A DNA stretch of 64,000 bases from an uncultured Eubacteriales bacterium (GTDB lineage Bacteria; Bacillota; Clostridia; Christensenellales; Aristaeellaceae), in contig CACYTF010000011.1 in NCBI GenBank assembly GCA_902777335.1, forward strand, positions 25,644-89,643, given 5' to 3'. The translations under genes and the position numbers were made by a program. The notes beneath the pieces are model-generated. The model was not told where the DNA came from. It ran no database searches and saw only the letters and a program-made list of their open reading frames with translations. This document shows, one piece after another, positions 52,557-60,324 of the stretch (position 1 is its first letter; every line of letters starts with the position of its first letter).

Positions 52557-53924
52557 ATGAGGGACAAGCTGTTTTCCGACCGCACGTTTTACGCCAAGCT
52601 GAAGCGGCTGACGCTGCCCATCGCGCTGCAGAGCCTGATGCTGGCCGCCGTGGCCGCCGGCGACGCGGTGATGCTGGGCCGCGTGACCCAGGATTCCATG
52701 GCCGCGGTGTCGCTGGCCACGCAAATTCAATTCGTGCAGAACATGATCGTGACCGCCGTCACGGCCTCCGGCTCGATCCTCGGCGCGCAGTATTGGGGCA
52801 AGGGCGACGAGCGCACCATCAACGACGTGTTCCTGATGATGCTGCGCTTCAGCGGCCTGGTGTCGCTGGCCTTCTGCCTGGGCTGCCTGTTCGCGCCGCG
52901 CTGGCTGATGCTGGCCTTCACCCACGACCCGGCGCTGATGGACATCGGCGCGGGCTATCTGCGCATCGCGGGCTGGTCGTACCTGCTGACGGGCGTCTCC
53001 CAGTGCTACCTGACGGTGATGAAGGTCACCGAGCACGCCACGCCCAGCGCCTGGATCAGCTCAAGCGCGGTGGTGCTGAACATACTGCTGAACGCGGTGT
53101 TCATATTCGGCCTGCTGGGCGTGCCCGCCCTGGGCGCGCGGGGCGCGGCCATCGCCACGCTGCTGGCCCGGGCCGCGGAGCTTGCGATGTGCCTGATACT
53201 CTCCCACCGGCCCAAATACCTGCGCCCGAACTGGCGGCGCATACTGCACCGCGACCGGCTGCTGGCGGCGGACTTTCGCAAGGTGTGCCTGCCGCTGCTG
53301 GGCGGCGGCCTGTTCTGGGGCGTGGGCTTCACCAGCTACACCGCCATCATGGGCCACATGGGCGGGGACGCCGCCGCGGCCAACTCCATCGCCGCCGTGG
53401 TGCGCGATTTGGTGTGCTGCCTGAACATCGGCATCGGCACCGCCGGCGGCATCATGGTGGGCAACGAGCTGGGCGCGGGCAAGCTGGAGCTTGGCAAGCT
53501 GTACGGCATCCGCCTGGCCAAGCTGTCGTTCATCACGGGCTTTCTGTCCACCGCCATCGTGCTGGCCGTCACGCCGCTGGTGACCAATTTCATGCTGATG
53601 ACGCCCCAGGCGCGCCAGTACCTGACCGGCATGATGATCGTGATGTCCATCTACATGATCGGCCGCAGCGCCAACACCGTGATCATCAACGGCATATTCG
53701 CCGCCGGCGGCGACACGCTGTTCGACGTGTACAGCCTGGCCGTGTGCATGTGGGGCCTTGCCGTGCCCCTGGCCGCCCTGGGCGCCTTCGTGCTGCACTG
53801 GCCCGTGATCGCCGTGTACGCCTGCACCTGCCTCGACGAGGTGGGCAAGATCCCGTGGGTGCTGTATCACTTCAAGAAGTACAAGTGGGTCAAGGATCTG
53901 ACGCGGGAGAACGCGGGAAACTGA
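52557..53924 (+). CDS. MATE family efflux transporter
   Basis: 455 residues, twelve membrane segments in two homologous halves. Typical MATE segments are LTLPIALQSLMLAAVAAGDAV at helix 1, LGARGAAIATLLARAAELAM and NSIAAVVRDLVCCLNIGIGT. Exports drugs or metabolites with Na+ or H+. ATG 52557 follows AAAGGGGAATACCG. Single-gene transcript with its own promoter and terminator. Confidence 0.93.
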   Translation: MRDKLFSDRTFYAKLKRLTLPIALQSLMLAAVAAGDAVMLGRVTQDSMAAVSLATQIQFVQNMIVTAVTASGSILGAQYWGKGDERTINDVFLMMLRFSGLVSLAFCLGCLFAPRWLMLAFTHDPALMDIGAGYLRIAGWSYLLTGVSQCYLTVMKVTEHATPSAWISSSAVVLNILLNAVFIFGLLGVPALGARGAAIATLLARAAELAMCLILSHRPKYLRPNWRRILHRDRLLAADFRKVCLPLLGGGLFWGVGFTSYTAIMGHMGGDAAAANSIAAVVRDLVCCLNIGIGTAGGIMVGNELGAGKLELGKLYGIRLAKLSFITGFLSTAIVLAVTPLVTNFMLMTPQARQYLTGMMIVMSIYMIGRSANTVIINGIFAAGGDTLFDVYSLAVCMWGLAVPLAALGAFVLHWPVIAVYACTCLDEVGKIPWVLYHFKKYKWVKDLTRENAGN

Positions 53925-53935
53925 CGTTATTGCGG

Positions 53936-53999
53936 AACGATGAGGCGGTCTCTTATCACGCGGACAACCGCGTGATAAGAGACCGCCTCATCGTTTTTT
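53936..53999. terminator. 28-bp perfect hairpin terminator after the MATE gene
   Basis: Arms 53936-53963 and 53968-53995 are exact reverse complements around ACAA and run into TTTTTT at 53994-53999. It is unusually long and begins 11 bp after the stop. The complementary A-tract is too short for strong use on the other strand. Confidence 0.93.
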
Positions 54000-54000
54000 C

Positions 54001-54064
54001 CTACAGCTTGTCCGCGTAATCCTGCAACCGACTGAAATACCGCTCTACATATACTATAAGCCAT
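54001..54064 (-). pseudogene. Possible remnant of a toxin gene behind the orphan antitoxin
   Basis: An ATG (54064) overlaps the antitoxin end, as RelE/ParE genes do in such pairs, and reads MAYSI before losing sense. A different frame then gives VERYFSRLQDYADKL and a stop at 54001, which looks like a small protein's C-terminus. The pattern fits a toxin gene reduced to its two ends. The identity is not certain. Confidence 0.35.
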
Positions 54065-54308
54065 ACTTCTCCCTCGTTCGCCTGAGGGATTCCCGGGCGT
54101 CCGTCACACGGCCCTCGGCAATATCCTCCTCGGCCTGCATCAAGTGCTCATAAACCGAAAGGTTTTTTACCCGGTCATAGACCTCCGCGCTCATGATGAC
54201 CATGTCGGAATAGCCGTTCTTGGTGACAATCACCGGTTCACGGCTCTCATGGCACAGCTTTGAAATCGCGTTGGTATCCTTCAGATCCCGAATCGGGATG
54301 CACAGCAC
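54054..54308 (-). CDS. Orphan antitoxin, Phd/YefM family
   Basis: 84 residues. PIRDLKDTNAISKLCHESRE and PVIVTKNGYSDMVIMSAEVY are the Phd/YefM DNA-binding core. The acidic tail MQAEEDIAEGRVTDARESLR ends in KYGL. GTG 54308 is chosen because AAGGAGG lies 7 bp upstream; the frame extends to 54416 only through repeat sequence. No intact toxin follows. Confidence 0.8.
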   Translation of the reverse strand: MLCIPIRDLKDTNAISKLCHESREPVIVTKNGYSDMVIMSAEVYDRVKNLSVYEHLMQAEEDIAEGRVTDARESLRRTREKYGL

Positions 54309-54395
54309 ACAATCGCCTCCTTGTCGTGGCCATATTGTGCCACATTCATGGTGAACCGTCAGATACTCCAATGTGGTTGATTGAGCAGTTCGCAC

Positions 54396-54500
54396 ACCCG
54401 AGCTTCCCCATGTCAATGGGGAAGTACCCGCGAAGCGGGGGATAGGGCACCCCCAACCGCTTAACTAAATGCCATTGAGGACCGTCCCCTATTCCATTTT
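54396..54500. repeat. Dispersed hairpin sequence upstream of the orphan antitoxin
   Basis: CTTCCCCA (54403-54410) pairs with TGGGGAAG (54417-54424). ACCCGCGAAGCGGGGGAT adds a second small stem, and 54478-54490 carries AGGACCGTCCCCT, an inverted copy of the GGGGACGGT core of the REP-like repeats. No gene. Confidence 0.6.
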
Positions 54501-54521
54501 CGTACCAACAACCGCCCGTCC

Positions 54522-55307
54522 TCATTCCACCGCTACGCCGGCAAAGTTCCTGTTCCCGATGATCGCCCGCAGCTCCTCCGCGTCGATCTCCCCCGCCCTG
54601 CAGCGGTAGGCCGCGGTCATCAGCCTTGCCGCAAGACCAACCGCCTCCATCTCGAGGGCGGCAAAGGGGCTCAGGTCCAGTTTGTCGGCGAGGCGGGTTC
54701 TGTAGGACAGGGCCGCGGGCGCGCCTTGCGTCCATCCGAGGAGGAGGTTCAGCAGCCCGAACCGGTCCGTGAACAGCCGGTACAAGAGCTTCGTGTGCCG
54801 GTAGCTGACCCGGTCCCGGTCATCGTCCCAGCCGCAGACCCGCTTTATGGCCGCCCTGGCCTCCGGGACCTGGGAAAAGGGCGGGAGCAGCGCCATGACG
54901 TCCTTCAGGGACTTACCCTGCCGCTTCAGCTCGACGGCCTCTAACTTGTGCTCGATGGCCATATGCATGTAGCCCCGATCGCCCCGCAGGGCGTTCACCA
55001 GCGGGTGCAGCGTGGAATCCGCCGCGTAGTGGCACAGCCAGCCGCAGAGAAACGAGAACGCCTCCGGGCTTTCGCAGTTCGCGGCCAGCGCCGTCACCAG
55101 CGCGCCGGGGCTGGAATCATGGATCGCCTTGGACCGTTTGTGAACGCCGCGCCTGAAATGCGGCGCAAAGAACCGGAACGCAAAAAACAGGTCCGGCGCC
55201 ATCGCCGCGAACCTGAATACTTCCGGCCGGATCAGCCGGCTGATTTCCGGGGCCAGCCCTTCGGCGGCCCGCTCCGCTATCGATATGTGTACGACCACGT
55301 CCGGCAT
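54522..55307 (-). CDS. Zinc-dependent phospholipase C-like protein
   Basis: 261 residues, no signal peptide. The PF00882-type pattern is visible: HISIAERAAEGL at the start, AAMAPDLFFAFRFFAPHFRR, KAIHDSSPGALV and GWLCHYAADSTLHPLVNALRG with the HxxxDxxxH zinc ligands. Intracellular members in Clostridia have no known substrate, so phospholipase activity is not assured. ATG 55307 is used; a longer frame runs across the SRP RNA gene and is rejected. Confidence 0.83.
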   Translation of the reverse strand: MPDVVVHISIAERAAEGLAPEISRLIRPEVFRFAAMAPDLFFAFRFFAPHFRRGVHKRSKAIHDSSPGALVTALAANCESPEAFSFLCGWLCHYAADSTLHPLVNALRGDRGYMHMAIEHKLEAVELKRQGKSLKDVMALLPPFSQVPEARAAIKRVCGWDDDRDRVSYRHTKLLYRLFTDRFGLLNLLLGWTQGAPAALSYRTRLADKLDLSPFAALEMEAVGLAARLMTAAYRCRAGEIDAEELRAIIGNRNFAGVAVE

Positions 55308-55349
55308 ATTGCACCCCGCCTTGCACTGCTGAAAAAGGGAATAGAAAAC

Positions 55350-55474
55350 CCATGGGTTCAAACCAGGCAGCTCCCGCGGCGCTCGCCAACTTCCGCTTAT
55401 TGCTGCTGCCTTCCGGCCCTGACAAGATTCACGGCATGACGCCGCACGGGACCCGGTCATCATCACCCACAGGC
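55350..55474 (-). ncRNA. ffs: Signal recognition particle RNA, small bacterial type
   Basis: The minus strand contains GTCAGGGCCGGAAGGCAGCA followed by GCAATAAGCGG, the conserved SRP RNA apical loop that binds Ffh and FtsY (GTCAGG-CCGGAAGG-AGCAGC-TAAG). Flanks CCCGTGCGGCGTC and GAGCGCCGCGGG pair to give the helix 8/helix 5 stem. A promoter (TTGCAT, 17 bp, TATACT) places the start near 55474. The 3' end near AACCCATGGGTTTTC is estimated. Confidence 0.88.
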
Positions 55475-55480
55475 TTTAAG

Positions 55481-55509
55481 AGTATAGCACAGGACATGCC
55501 AAAATGCAA
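55481..55509 (-). promoter_or_regulatory. Promoter of the SRP RNA gene
   Basis: Minus strand TTGCAT, 17 bp, TATACT, seven bases before the expected RNA start. Confidence 0.75.
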
Positions 55510-55544
55510 GTTATTTTTCGCTTTGCATTGATTTTGGCATGTCC
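55492..55544 (-). terminator. Inverted repeat between the NlpC/P60 gene and the SRP promoter
   Basis: GGACATGCCAAAA and TTTTGGCATGTCC are exact 13-bp arms, extended by TGCAA/TTGCA. On the minus strand it follows the NlpC/P60 stop and overlaps the -35 of the SRP promoter. Confidence 0.75.
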
Positions 55545-55558
55545 GCGCGCTTTTGTCG

Positions 55559-57949
55559 TTATTTCAGTATCCTTCTGCCCCAGCTGAACACGCGGCTGTA
55601 GTAGCCGGTGGTCAGGTTGCTGACCACCACCCGGTGGCCGCCGGAGGAGGCGTGGATGAAGTAGCCCTCGCCGATGTACACGCCGGCGTGGTCGCTGCGG
55701 TCGCTGTCGGAGATGGTGTCGAAGAACACGATGTCGCCGCGCTTCAGGTTCTGCCAGCCCTCGATCTTCGGGAAGCCGTCGTCGTAGCCCTGGGCGTAGG
55801 CCGAGCGCTTCAGCGACACGCCCACGGCCTTGAATATCCAGGTGGTCAGGCCGGAGCAGTCGAACTTGTCCGGGCCCGCCGCGCCGTAGACGTAGGGGCA
55901 GCCCAGCTTGCTCTGGGCCAGGTAGATGGCGTGCTCCAGCTTCTCGGCGTTCGACATGCCGCTGTCATAGCTGCTGGTGGTGGAGGCCAGGCCGTTGGGC
56001 ACGCTGTCCAGGTAGCTGCTGGAGGACGTGCTCTTCTGCGCGGTGGCGGCGTCGGCGGCCTTCGAGCCGGAGGGCAGCTTCTTCGCCTCGGTGCTGTACA
56101 GCGCCTTCAGCGTCGCGGAATCCGCCGTGCCGCTGGCCGTGATGCCGCTGGCGTTCTGGAACAGCTTGATCGCCGCCTGGGTGGTGGTACCGTAGTCGCC
56201 GTCCAGGCTGGTGGTCTTGCTCAGATAGCCCAGCGCGTACAGCCGCGCCTGCAGGCGGCTGACGTCGTCGCCGGAATCGCCGCTGGACAGCTTTTTGTAC
56301 AGCAGGCCGCTCACCGGCGCGCTGCCGCTGTAGACGATGCGCAGCATGTTCTGATCGGCCACACCGGTCTGCTCCAGGCCGCAGGCCTTCTGGAAGCGCT
56401 TGATGGCCGCGATGGCCGCGGCGTTGTAGCTCTCGGAGGGCTCGGCGTCGTAATAGCCGGCGCACAGCAGCGCCTTCAGCAGCGTCAGAAGGTCCTTGCC
56501 GTCGCCGCTGATGGGGCTGTAGACGGCCTTGCTGAGCGCCTTCAGCGGCACAAAGCCATAGCTGCCGCTCTGCTGGACGCAGGCCCAGCTGCCGTTGTAG
56601 GCCACGACCTTTAACTCCGCGCCCAGCTTCAGCGTCTCGTTCTCGGCGTCCAGGTTGGGCGAGGCGTACACCCGCGCGTCGGAGGTGATCACCGTGGCGG
56701 TGATGTCGGCCTTTCTGTAGCCCGCGGGAATGCTCTGCTCGCTCTTGTCCACGCTCAGCCCGCTGGTCTGGCAGAAGCCGTAGTAGCCGTTCAGCTCGAT
56801 GTAGGCCCAGCCGCCCTCGGTCTTGAGCACGTTCACGGTCTGACCCTTCTTCAGCGTACCCAGCTTCGTGCCGCCGGTGCCGGCGGTGCGGTACACCGCG
56901 AGGGTCCTGGCGGTCACTTTGCCGGTCTTCGCGTTGGCCGTGCTGGGCGCGAAGGCGGACGTCGTGCCGTCGTCCACGGGAACCAGGTCAGACAGCGCGC
57001 AGTAGCCGTAATTGCCGTTCAATTCTATGTAGGCCCAATCGCCGTCCCAGCGGATCACGTTCACCTCGCGGCCCATCTTCAGCGTGCCCAGCTTCTGGCT
57101 GGCCGCGTCGGCCTCGCGGTACACCGCCGTGCTGTCGGCGCTGACGGCGCCCCGGCGCTTCACCGTTTTATCGCCGTCGCCAGTGGGCGCGGCGGTCGGC
57201 GCGACGGTGGGCGCGGGCACGGCCCCCTCCTTCAGCCTGTCCAGGCGGCAGAAGGCCTGCTTGCCGTTCAGCTCGATGCAGGCCCAGCCCTCGCTGTTGC
57301 TGGCGCGGACCACGACCTGGGTGCCCGCCTTCAGCGTGCCCAGCGCCTTGCCGGCGTCGCTGGCCTTGCGGTACACGGGCGTGTCCGAGATCACCATGGC
57401 GTCATAGCTGCGCACGGTGACGCCGGTCTCCTGCCCCGGCTGCACCACCCCGGCGTCGGGCGAGGGCGAGGCCGCGGCCTCCTGCTTTTCCACCAGATCC
57501 TTTTTCACATAGGCCACATAGCCCTTGCACTCGATCATGGCCCAGTCGCCGGACTCCGCCAACAGGTACAGCTCGGTGCCCGCCGCCAGGCGCACGTTCT
57601 CGGACTGCTCGTCCGGCGTGCGGTACGCCTGCGCTTCGGACTTCAGCGCCGCCTTCTGGGCCACGGCGTCCACCCGCTTCATGTCCGAGATTTTCGCGTA
57701 TCCGATTTTCCCTTCATAGGATATCTTCGCGATGGTGTTGGAGTAGCCGACCACGCGCACCACGGTGTATTTGTCCAGCGTGCCCAGCGCCTGGCTCATG
57801 GAGGCCCCGCCGTAGACCGTCATCGTTTCGGCGGTCACGATGGCCGCGAAGGGCTCCGCCATCGCCGGCACGGCAACGGTCGACAGCAGCAGCGCCGCCA
57901 TCAGCAGCGCCGCCGCCAGCTTCCTGACGCCTGCTTTCATCCCTGTCAT
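55559..57949 (-). CDS. Secreted SH3/PG-binding NlpC/P60 endopeptidase
   Basis: 796 residues. Signal peptide (GVRKLAAALLMAALLLSTVA). Five to six bacterial SH3 repeats over about 40-490 (each with a Y-C-x-LGTLKxGxxVxVL-type pattern and GDWAYIELNGNYGYC), two PG_binding domains at about 490-640 (AIKRFQKACGLEQTG, RLYALGYLSKTTSLDGDYGT), then NlpC/P60 at about 680-796. The catalytic Cys is in FDCSGLTTW (near 698), the His in DHAGVYIG and the third residue in HASSGG. It cleaves peptidoglycan stem peptides during growth or cell separation. Confidence 0.94.
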   Translation of the reverse strand: MTGMKAGVRKLAAALLMAALLLSTVAVPAMAEPFAAIVTAETMTVYGGASMSQALGTLDKYTVVRVVGYSNTIAKISYEGKIGYAKISDMKRVDAVAQKAALKSEAQAYRTPDEQSENVRLAAGTELYLLAESGDWAMIECKGYVAYVKKDLVEKQEAAASPSPDAGVVQPGQETGVTVRSYDAMVISDTPVYRKASDAGKALGTLKAGTQVVVRASNSEGWACIELNGKQAFCRLDRLKEGAVPAPTVAPTAAPTGDGDKTVKRRGAVSADSTAVYREADAASQKLGTLKMGREVNVIRWDGDWAYIELNGNYGYCALSDLVPVDDGTTSAFAPSTANAKTGKVTARTLAVYRTAGTGGTKLGTLKKGQTVNVLKTEGGWAYIELNGYYGFCQTSGLSVDKSEQSIPAGYRKADITATVITSDARVYASPNLDAENETLKLGAELKVVAYNGSWACVQQSGSYGFVPLKALSKAVYSPISGDGKDLLTLLKALLCAGYYDAEPSESYNAAAIAAIKRFQKACGLEQTGVADQNMLRIVYSGSAPVSGLLYKKLSSGDSGDDVSRLQARLYALGYLSKTTSLDGDYGTTTQAAIKLFQNASGITASGTADSATLKALYSTEAKKLPSGSKAADAATAQKSTSSSSYLDSVPNGLASTTSSYDSGMSNAEKLEHAIYLAQSKLGCPYVYGAAGPDKFDCSGLTTWIFKAVGVSLKRSAYAQGYDDGFPKIEGWQNLKRGDIVFFDTISDSDRSDHAGVYIGEGYFIHASSGGHRVVVSNLTTGYYSRVFSWGRRILK

Positions 57950-58148
57950 GCTCTCTCCTCTGGTCCCAGGCGCGCCGGTCGCCGCGCCTCCTATTTGCGT
58001 ATGGATGGGCCATGGGCATACCTATGGCCTGTCGGTTATGAATTCGACACGGGCCATGCATCTCCTGCCGTTTTGAAATTCAAAAAAAACATGTCCGAAT
58101 TGTGTTTGTAATATGTTTGAAACAGTAATGAAATATCTATTGACCCAT

Positions 58149-58177
58149 TTGACAGGCACTGCCGGGTGTGCTATAGT
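58149..58177 (+). promoter_or_regulatory. Promoter of the 182-residue unknown gene
   Basis: TTGACA, 17 bp, TATAGT, about 28 bp before the start codon. Confidence 0.75.
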
Positions 58178-58205
58178 TGAACGCGACAGGATTGGAGGGA
58201 TGCAC

Positions 58206-58754
58206 GTGGCACTGTTTGACAGCGCGGAGGAACAGGCACGCAGGGCGAACCTGAAGAAGCTGGAGGACAAGCGCCTCGCCTTTGCCCAGAAGCTGGAGGG
58301 CCAGGGCTTCGCGCCGGAGGATATGCTCTTCTCCCAGAACGACAACGGCGGCTTCACGGCCGTGTGCCGCTTTAACGGGCGCAACTGGCTGATCATCGGC
58401 CCGGGCTTCGGCACCGACGACGACTTCATACTGGAGGACGCCGGGGCGCTGGAATACCGGGTGCAGGAGGTCTTCAACAAGGCCGAGGGCATGGGCGGCA
58501 TATTCGGCTTCGGCAAGAAGGCCGAGGTCGGCGCGGACTTCATCGTCACGCGGCCCGACGGCAGCGAGGCGAAGCTCTCCTTCGTCAGCGGCCGCAACAG
58601 CTGGCTGCGCGCCAACCGGAAGAAGAATCCGCTGCTGAAGACCAGGCGCCGCCGGGGCGACGCCAACGTGGTCTGGGATTTCCGGCCGCTGGACAGGAGC
58701 GAGCTGCAGGCGGCGATGAACGCCGCGCAGGCCTACTTCCCCCCGCAGGAATAG
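58206..58754 (+). CDS. Conserved-looking soluble protein of unknown function
   Basis: 182 residues from GTG 58206, where GGAGGG lies 6 bp upstream; ATG 58200 is in frame but only 1 bp from the same site. Charged N-terminal helix (DSAEEQARRANLKKLEDKRL), a beta-rich centre (GGFTAVCRFNGRNWLIIGPG) and a basic segment (ANRKKNPLLKTRRRRGDA). No signal or membrane helix. No family recognised. Confidence 0.75.
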   Translation: MALFDSAEEQARRANLKKLEDKRLAFAQKLEGQGFAPEDMLFSQNDNGGFTAVCRFNGRNWLIIGPGFGTDDDFILEDAGALEYRVQEVFNKAEGMGGIFGFGKKAEVGADFIVTRPDGSEAKLSFVSGRNSWLRANRKKNPLLKTRRRRGDANVVWDFRPLDRSELQAAMNAAQAYFPPQE

Positions 58755-58757
58755 ACA

Positions 58758-58790
58758 AGAAGGCTGCCCCGATCGAGGCAGCTTTCCTTA
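58758..58790. terminator. Bidirectional terminator between convergent genes
   Basis: GCTGCC (58763-58768) and GGCAGC (58777-58782), with flanking AAGAAGG/CTTTCCTT extending the stem. The stop codon of the PHP gene lies at its edge. Confidence 0.7.
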
Positions 58791-59618
58791 TACATTCAGG
58801 TGGGACACCCGCTCGATGCCCAGCCCGCTTAAAAACGCCAGGGCCCTGTCGAACAGGTCCACCCGATCCAAATGCTCCGGCCGGTGGGCGTCGAAGCCGA
58901 TGATGGCCCTGCAGCCGCAGGTGGCGGCGATCTCCCAGAAGCGCTCGCAGGGGTAGCCCAGCGCGCCCCGCTCCGAGGGCCGGGCGTGGTACTGTATGCC
59001 CAGCAGGTTGTACTCCAGCGGCAAACCCAGCGCCGCGGCGGCCTGGCACAGGTCCCGCGCGGCGGCGGCACAATCGGCGTCGAACCGCGCGTAGACGTGG
59101 CAGTACAGGTCGGGATGGGCCACGTAGTCAAAAAGCCCGGTTTGCATGCCAGCGATGGTGCGCTCGGCGTACCGGCGCACGTGGGCCGGACGGGTGCAGC
59201 GCCCGAAGTAGAAGCCGCCCCCGATGTCGAAGGCCTCGTGATCGGCGTCGTCCCGCAGGTCGTAGTGGTTGCCCAATATCAGGTAGTCCAGCGACTTCGC
59301 CTTCAGCTCGGCCAGCCACCCCATGTACTGCGGGAACGCCTCGCACTCCAGGCCCACGGGAATGCGGATCTGCCCGGCGTACTTCTCCCCCAGCGCCCGC
59401 ACGGTGGAAAGGTAGCCGTCCAGCTGGTCCAGCCGCATGCGCATGCCGGCCACGTAGCCGTTTTCATAGGGCCAGGGCGTGTGGTCGGCAAAGCCCAGCA
59501 CCTCGAACCCCCGCCCGATGGCCCGCCGGACGTATTCCTCCTCCGTGCCGTCGGCGTGCAGGCACCGCCAGGTGTGGGTGTGGTAATTGACCAGCGCCCG
59601 CGGCTTTTCACTGTTCAT
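58788..59618 (-). CDS. PHP-domain phosphatase, histidinol-phosphatase-like
   Basis: 276 residues. PHP metal ligands are visible: HTHTWRCLHADG, FADHTPW, GLECEAFPQY, GNHYDL, DYVAHPDLYCHVY and GFDAHRPEHL. HisK-type histidinol phosphatases share this pattern, but general PHP phosphoesterases are also possible because no other his genes are near. ATG 59618 follows AGGTGAATCGC, and the longer frame is not homologous. Confidence 0.85.
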   Translation of the reverse strand: MNSEKPRALVNYHTHTWRCLHADGTEEEYVRRAIGRGFEVLGFADHTPWPYENGYVAGMRMRLDQLDGYLSTVRALGEKYAGQIRIPVGLECEAFPQYMGWLAELKAKSLDYLILGNHYDLRDDADHEAFDIGGGFYFGRCTRPAHVRRYAERTIAGMQTGLFDYVAHPDLYCHVYARFDADCAAAARDLCQAAAALGLPLEYNLLGIQYHARPSERGALGYPCERFWEIAATCGCRAIIGFDAHRPEHLDRVDLFDRALAFLSGLGIERVSHLNV

Positions 59619-59731
59619 GCGCGATTCACCTCTGTGTGTGTGCTGCCCTATATTATACCGCCCCCGCGGGCCTCTTTCGCCCACGCTGCTGTTATTTTTC
59701 CGAAACTTTCGCCTCATTCCCCCTCCCCGCC

Positions 59732-59761
59732 TTGACATTTCATCCGCCGATGGGGTATAAT
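59732..59761 (+). promoter_or_regulatory. Promoter of tRNA-Ser
   Basis: TTGACA, 18 bp, TATAAT, twelve bases before the tRNA. Confidence 0.85.
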
Positions 59762-59773
59762 GGTGTCTGCCGT

Positions 59774-59862
59774 GGAGGTGTATCGAAGTGGTCATAACGG
59801 CCCTGACTCGAAATCAGGTAGGGTGAAAGCCCTCGTGGGTTCGAATCCCACCGCCTCCGCCA
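59774..59862 (+). tRNA. tRNA-Ser (CGA anticodon)
   Basis: Acceptor GGAGGTG pairs with CGCCTCC through one G-T pair. Anticodon stem CCTGA/TCAGG with loop CTCGAAA gives anticodon CGA (59809-59811), reading UCG. The long variable arm of a class II tRNA follows (TAGGGTGAAAGCCCTC). T-arm GTGGG-TTCGAAT-CCCAC, discriminator G and an encoded CCA. Confidence 0.97.
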
Positions 59863-59864
59863 CG

Positions 59865-59893
59865 CCCCGTCTGAGCGATCAGACGGGGTTTTT
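59865..59893 (+). terminator. Terminator of tRNA-Ser
   Basis: CCCCGTCTGA, GCGA loop, TCAGACGGGG, then TTTTT. Confidence 0.95.
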
Positions 59894-60020
59894 ACGTCGT
59901 CACTGGCTTCATTCCCAGACCGTTCATCATGGCTTGGGCCGACGAGAGCTTGGAATTGAAGTCCAGGTGCGCGTAGATATTCGCCGTGGTTGAGAAGTCG
60001 CTGTGCCCCATCCACTCCTG
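59892..60020 (-). pseudogene. C-terminal fragment of a phage-type tyrosine integrase
   Basis: About 42 codons on the minus strand read QEWMGHSDFSTTANIYAHLD then FNSKLSSAQAMMNGLGMKPV, the end of a tyrosine recombinase: WMGHS is box II HxxH-like and IYAHLD contains the catalytic Tyr. Upstream of 60020 the similarity stops abruptly. Its stop overlaps the tRNA-Ser terminator, the normal position of an integrase next to its tRNA attachment site. It is a remnant of an excised or decayed element. Confidence 0.88.
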
Positions 60021-60324
60021 AGGGAAATAGGTATAATAGTATCAGGCGACTCTGTAGAGGAAGCTGACGACAGACTGGAATTTGACTCTGCAAGGGTCTG
60101 ATCTTCCAGGTCTGACGGGGAGGAGCTCACGACTGATCAGGGAATCTGGATCAGGCGGAGCTTTCCTTTGCAGAAGAGGAAGAAACAGCAAATATGAATA
60201 GCGCGGGCTCAGTTCAACTGATAAGTACGCCAAGCAGGAACGCCTTGCGGGATGCCTCTCGCTCGGCCTCGATCTCGTCAAGAGTTATACCGGCGCGGAA
60301 AACCTTGATCATCTCATCCTTCGT
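60021..60324. other. Gene-poor stretch between the integrase tail and the HAD gene
   Basis: No recognised gene. A 32-codon minus-strand frame (60312-60214, MIKVFRAGITLDEIEAEREA then SRKAFLLGVLIS) directly follows the HAD stop in the same frame and looks protein-like. The remainder resembles no family. Probably debris of the element that carried the integrase. Confidence 0.5.

Noticed and set aside
55308..55466. N-terminal extension of the phospholipase-like protein
   Set aside because: It runs across the SRP RNA gene and its residues are not part of the family domain.
58788..59795. Longer histidinol-phosphatase-like protein starting near 59795
   Set aside because: The extra 59 codons overlap the tRNA-Ser gene and its promoter, and the family begins at ALVNYHTHT.
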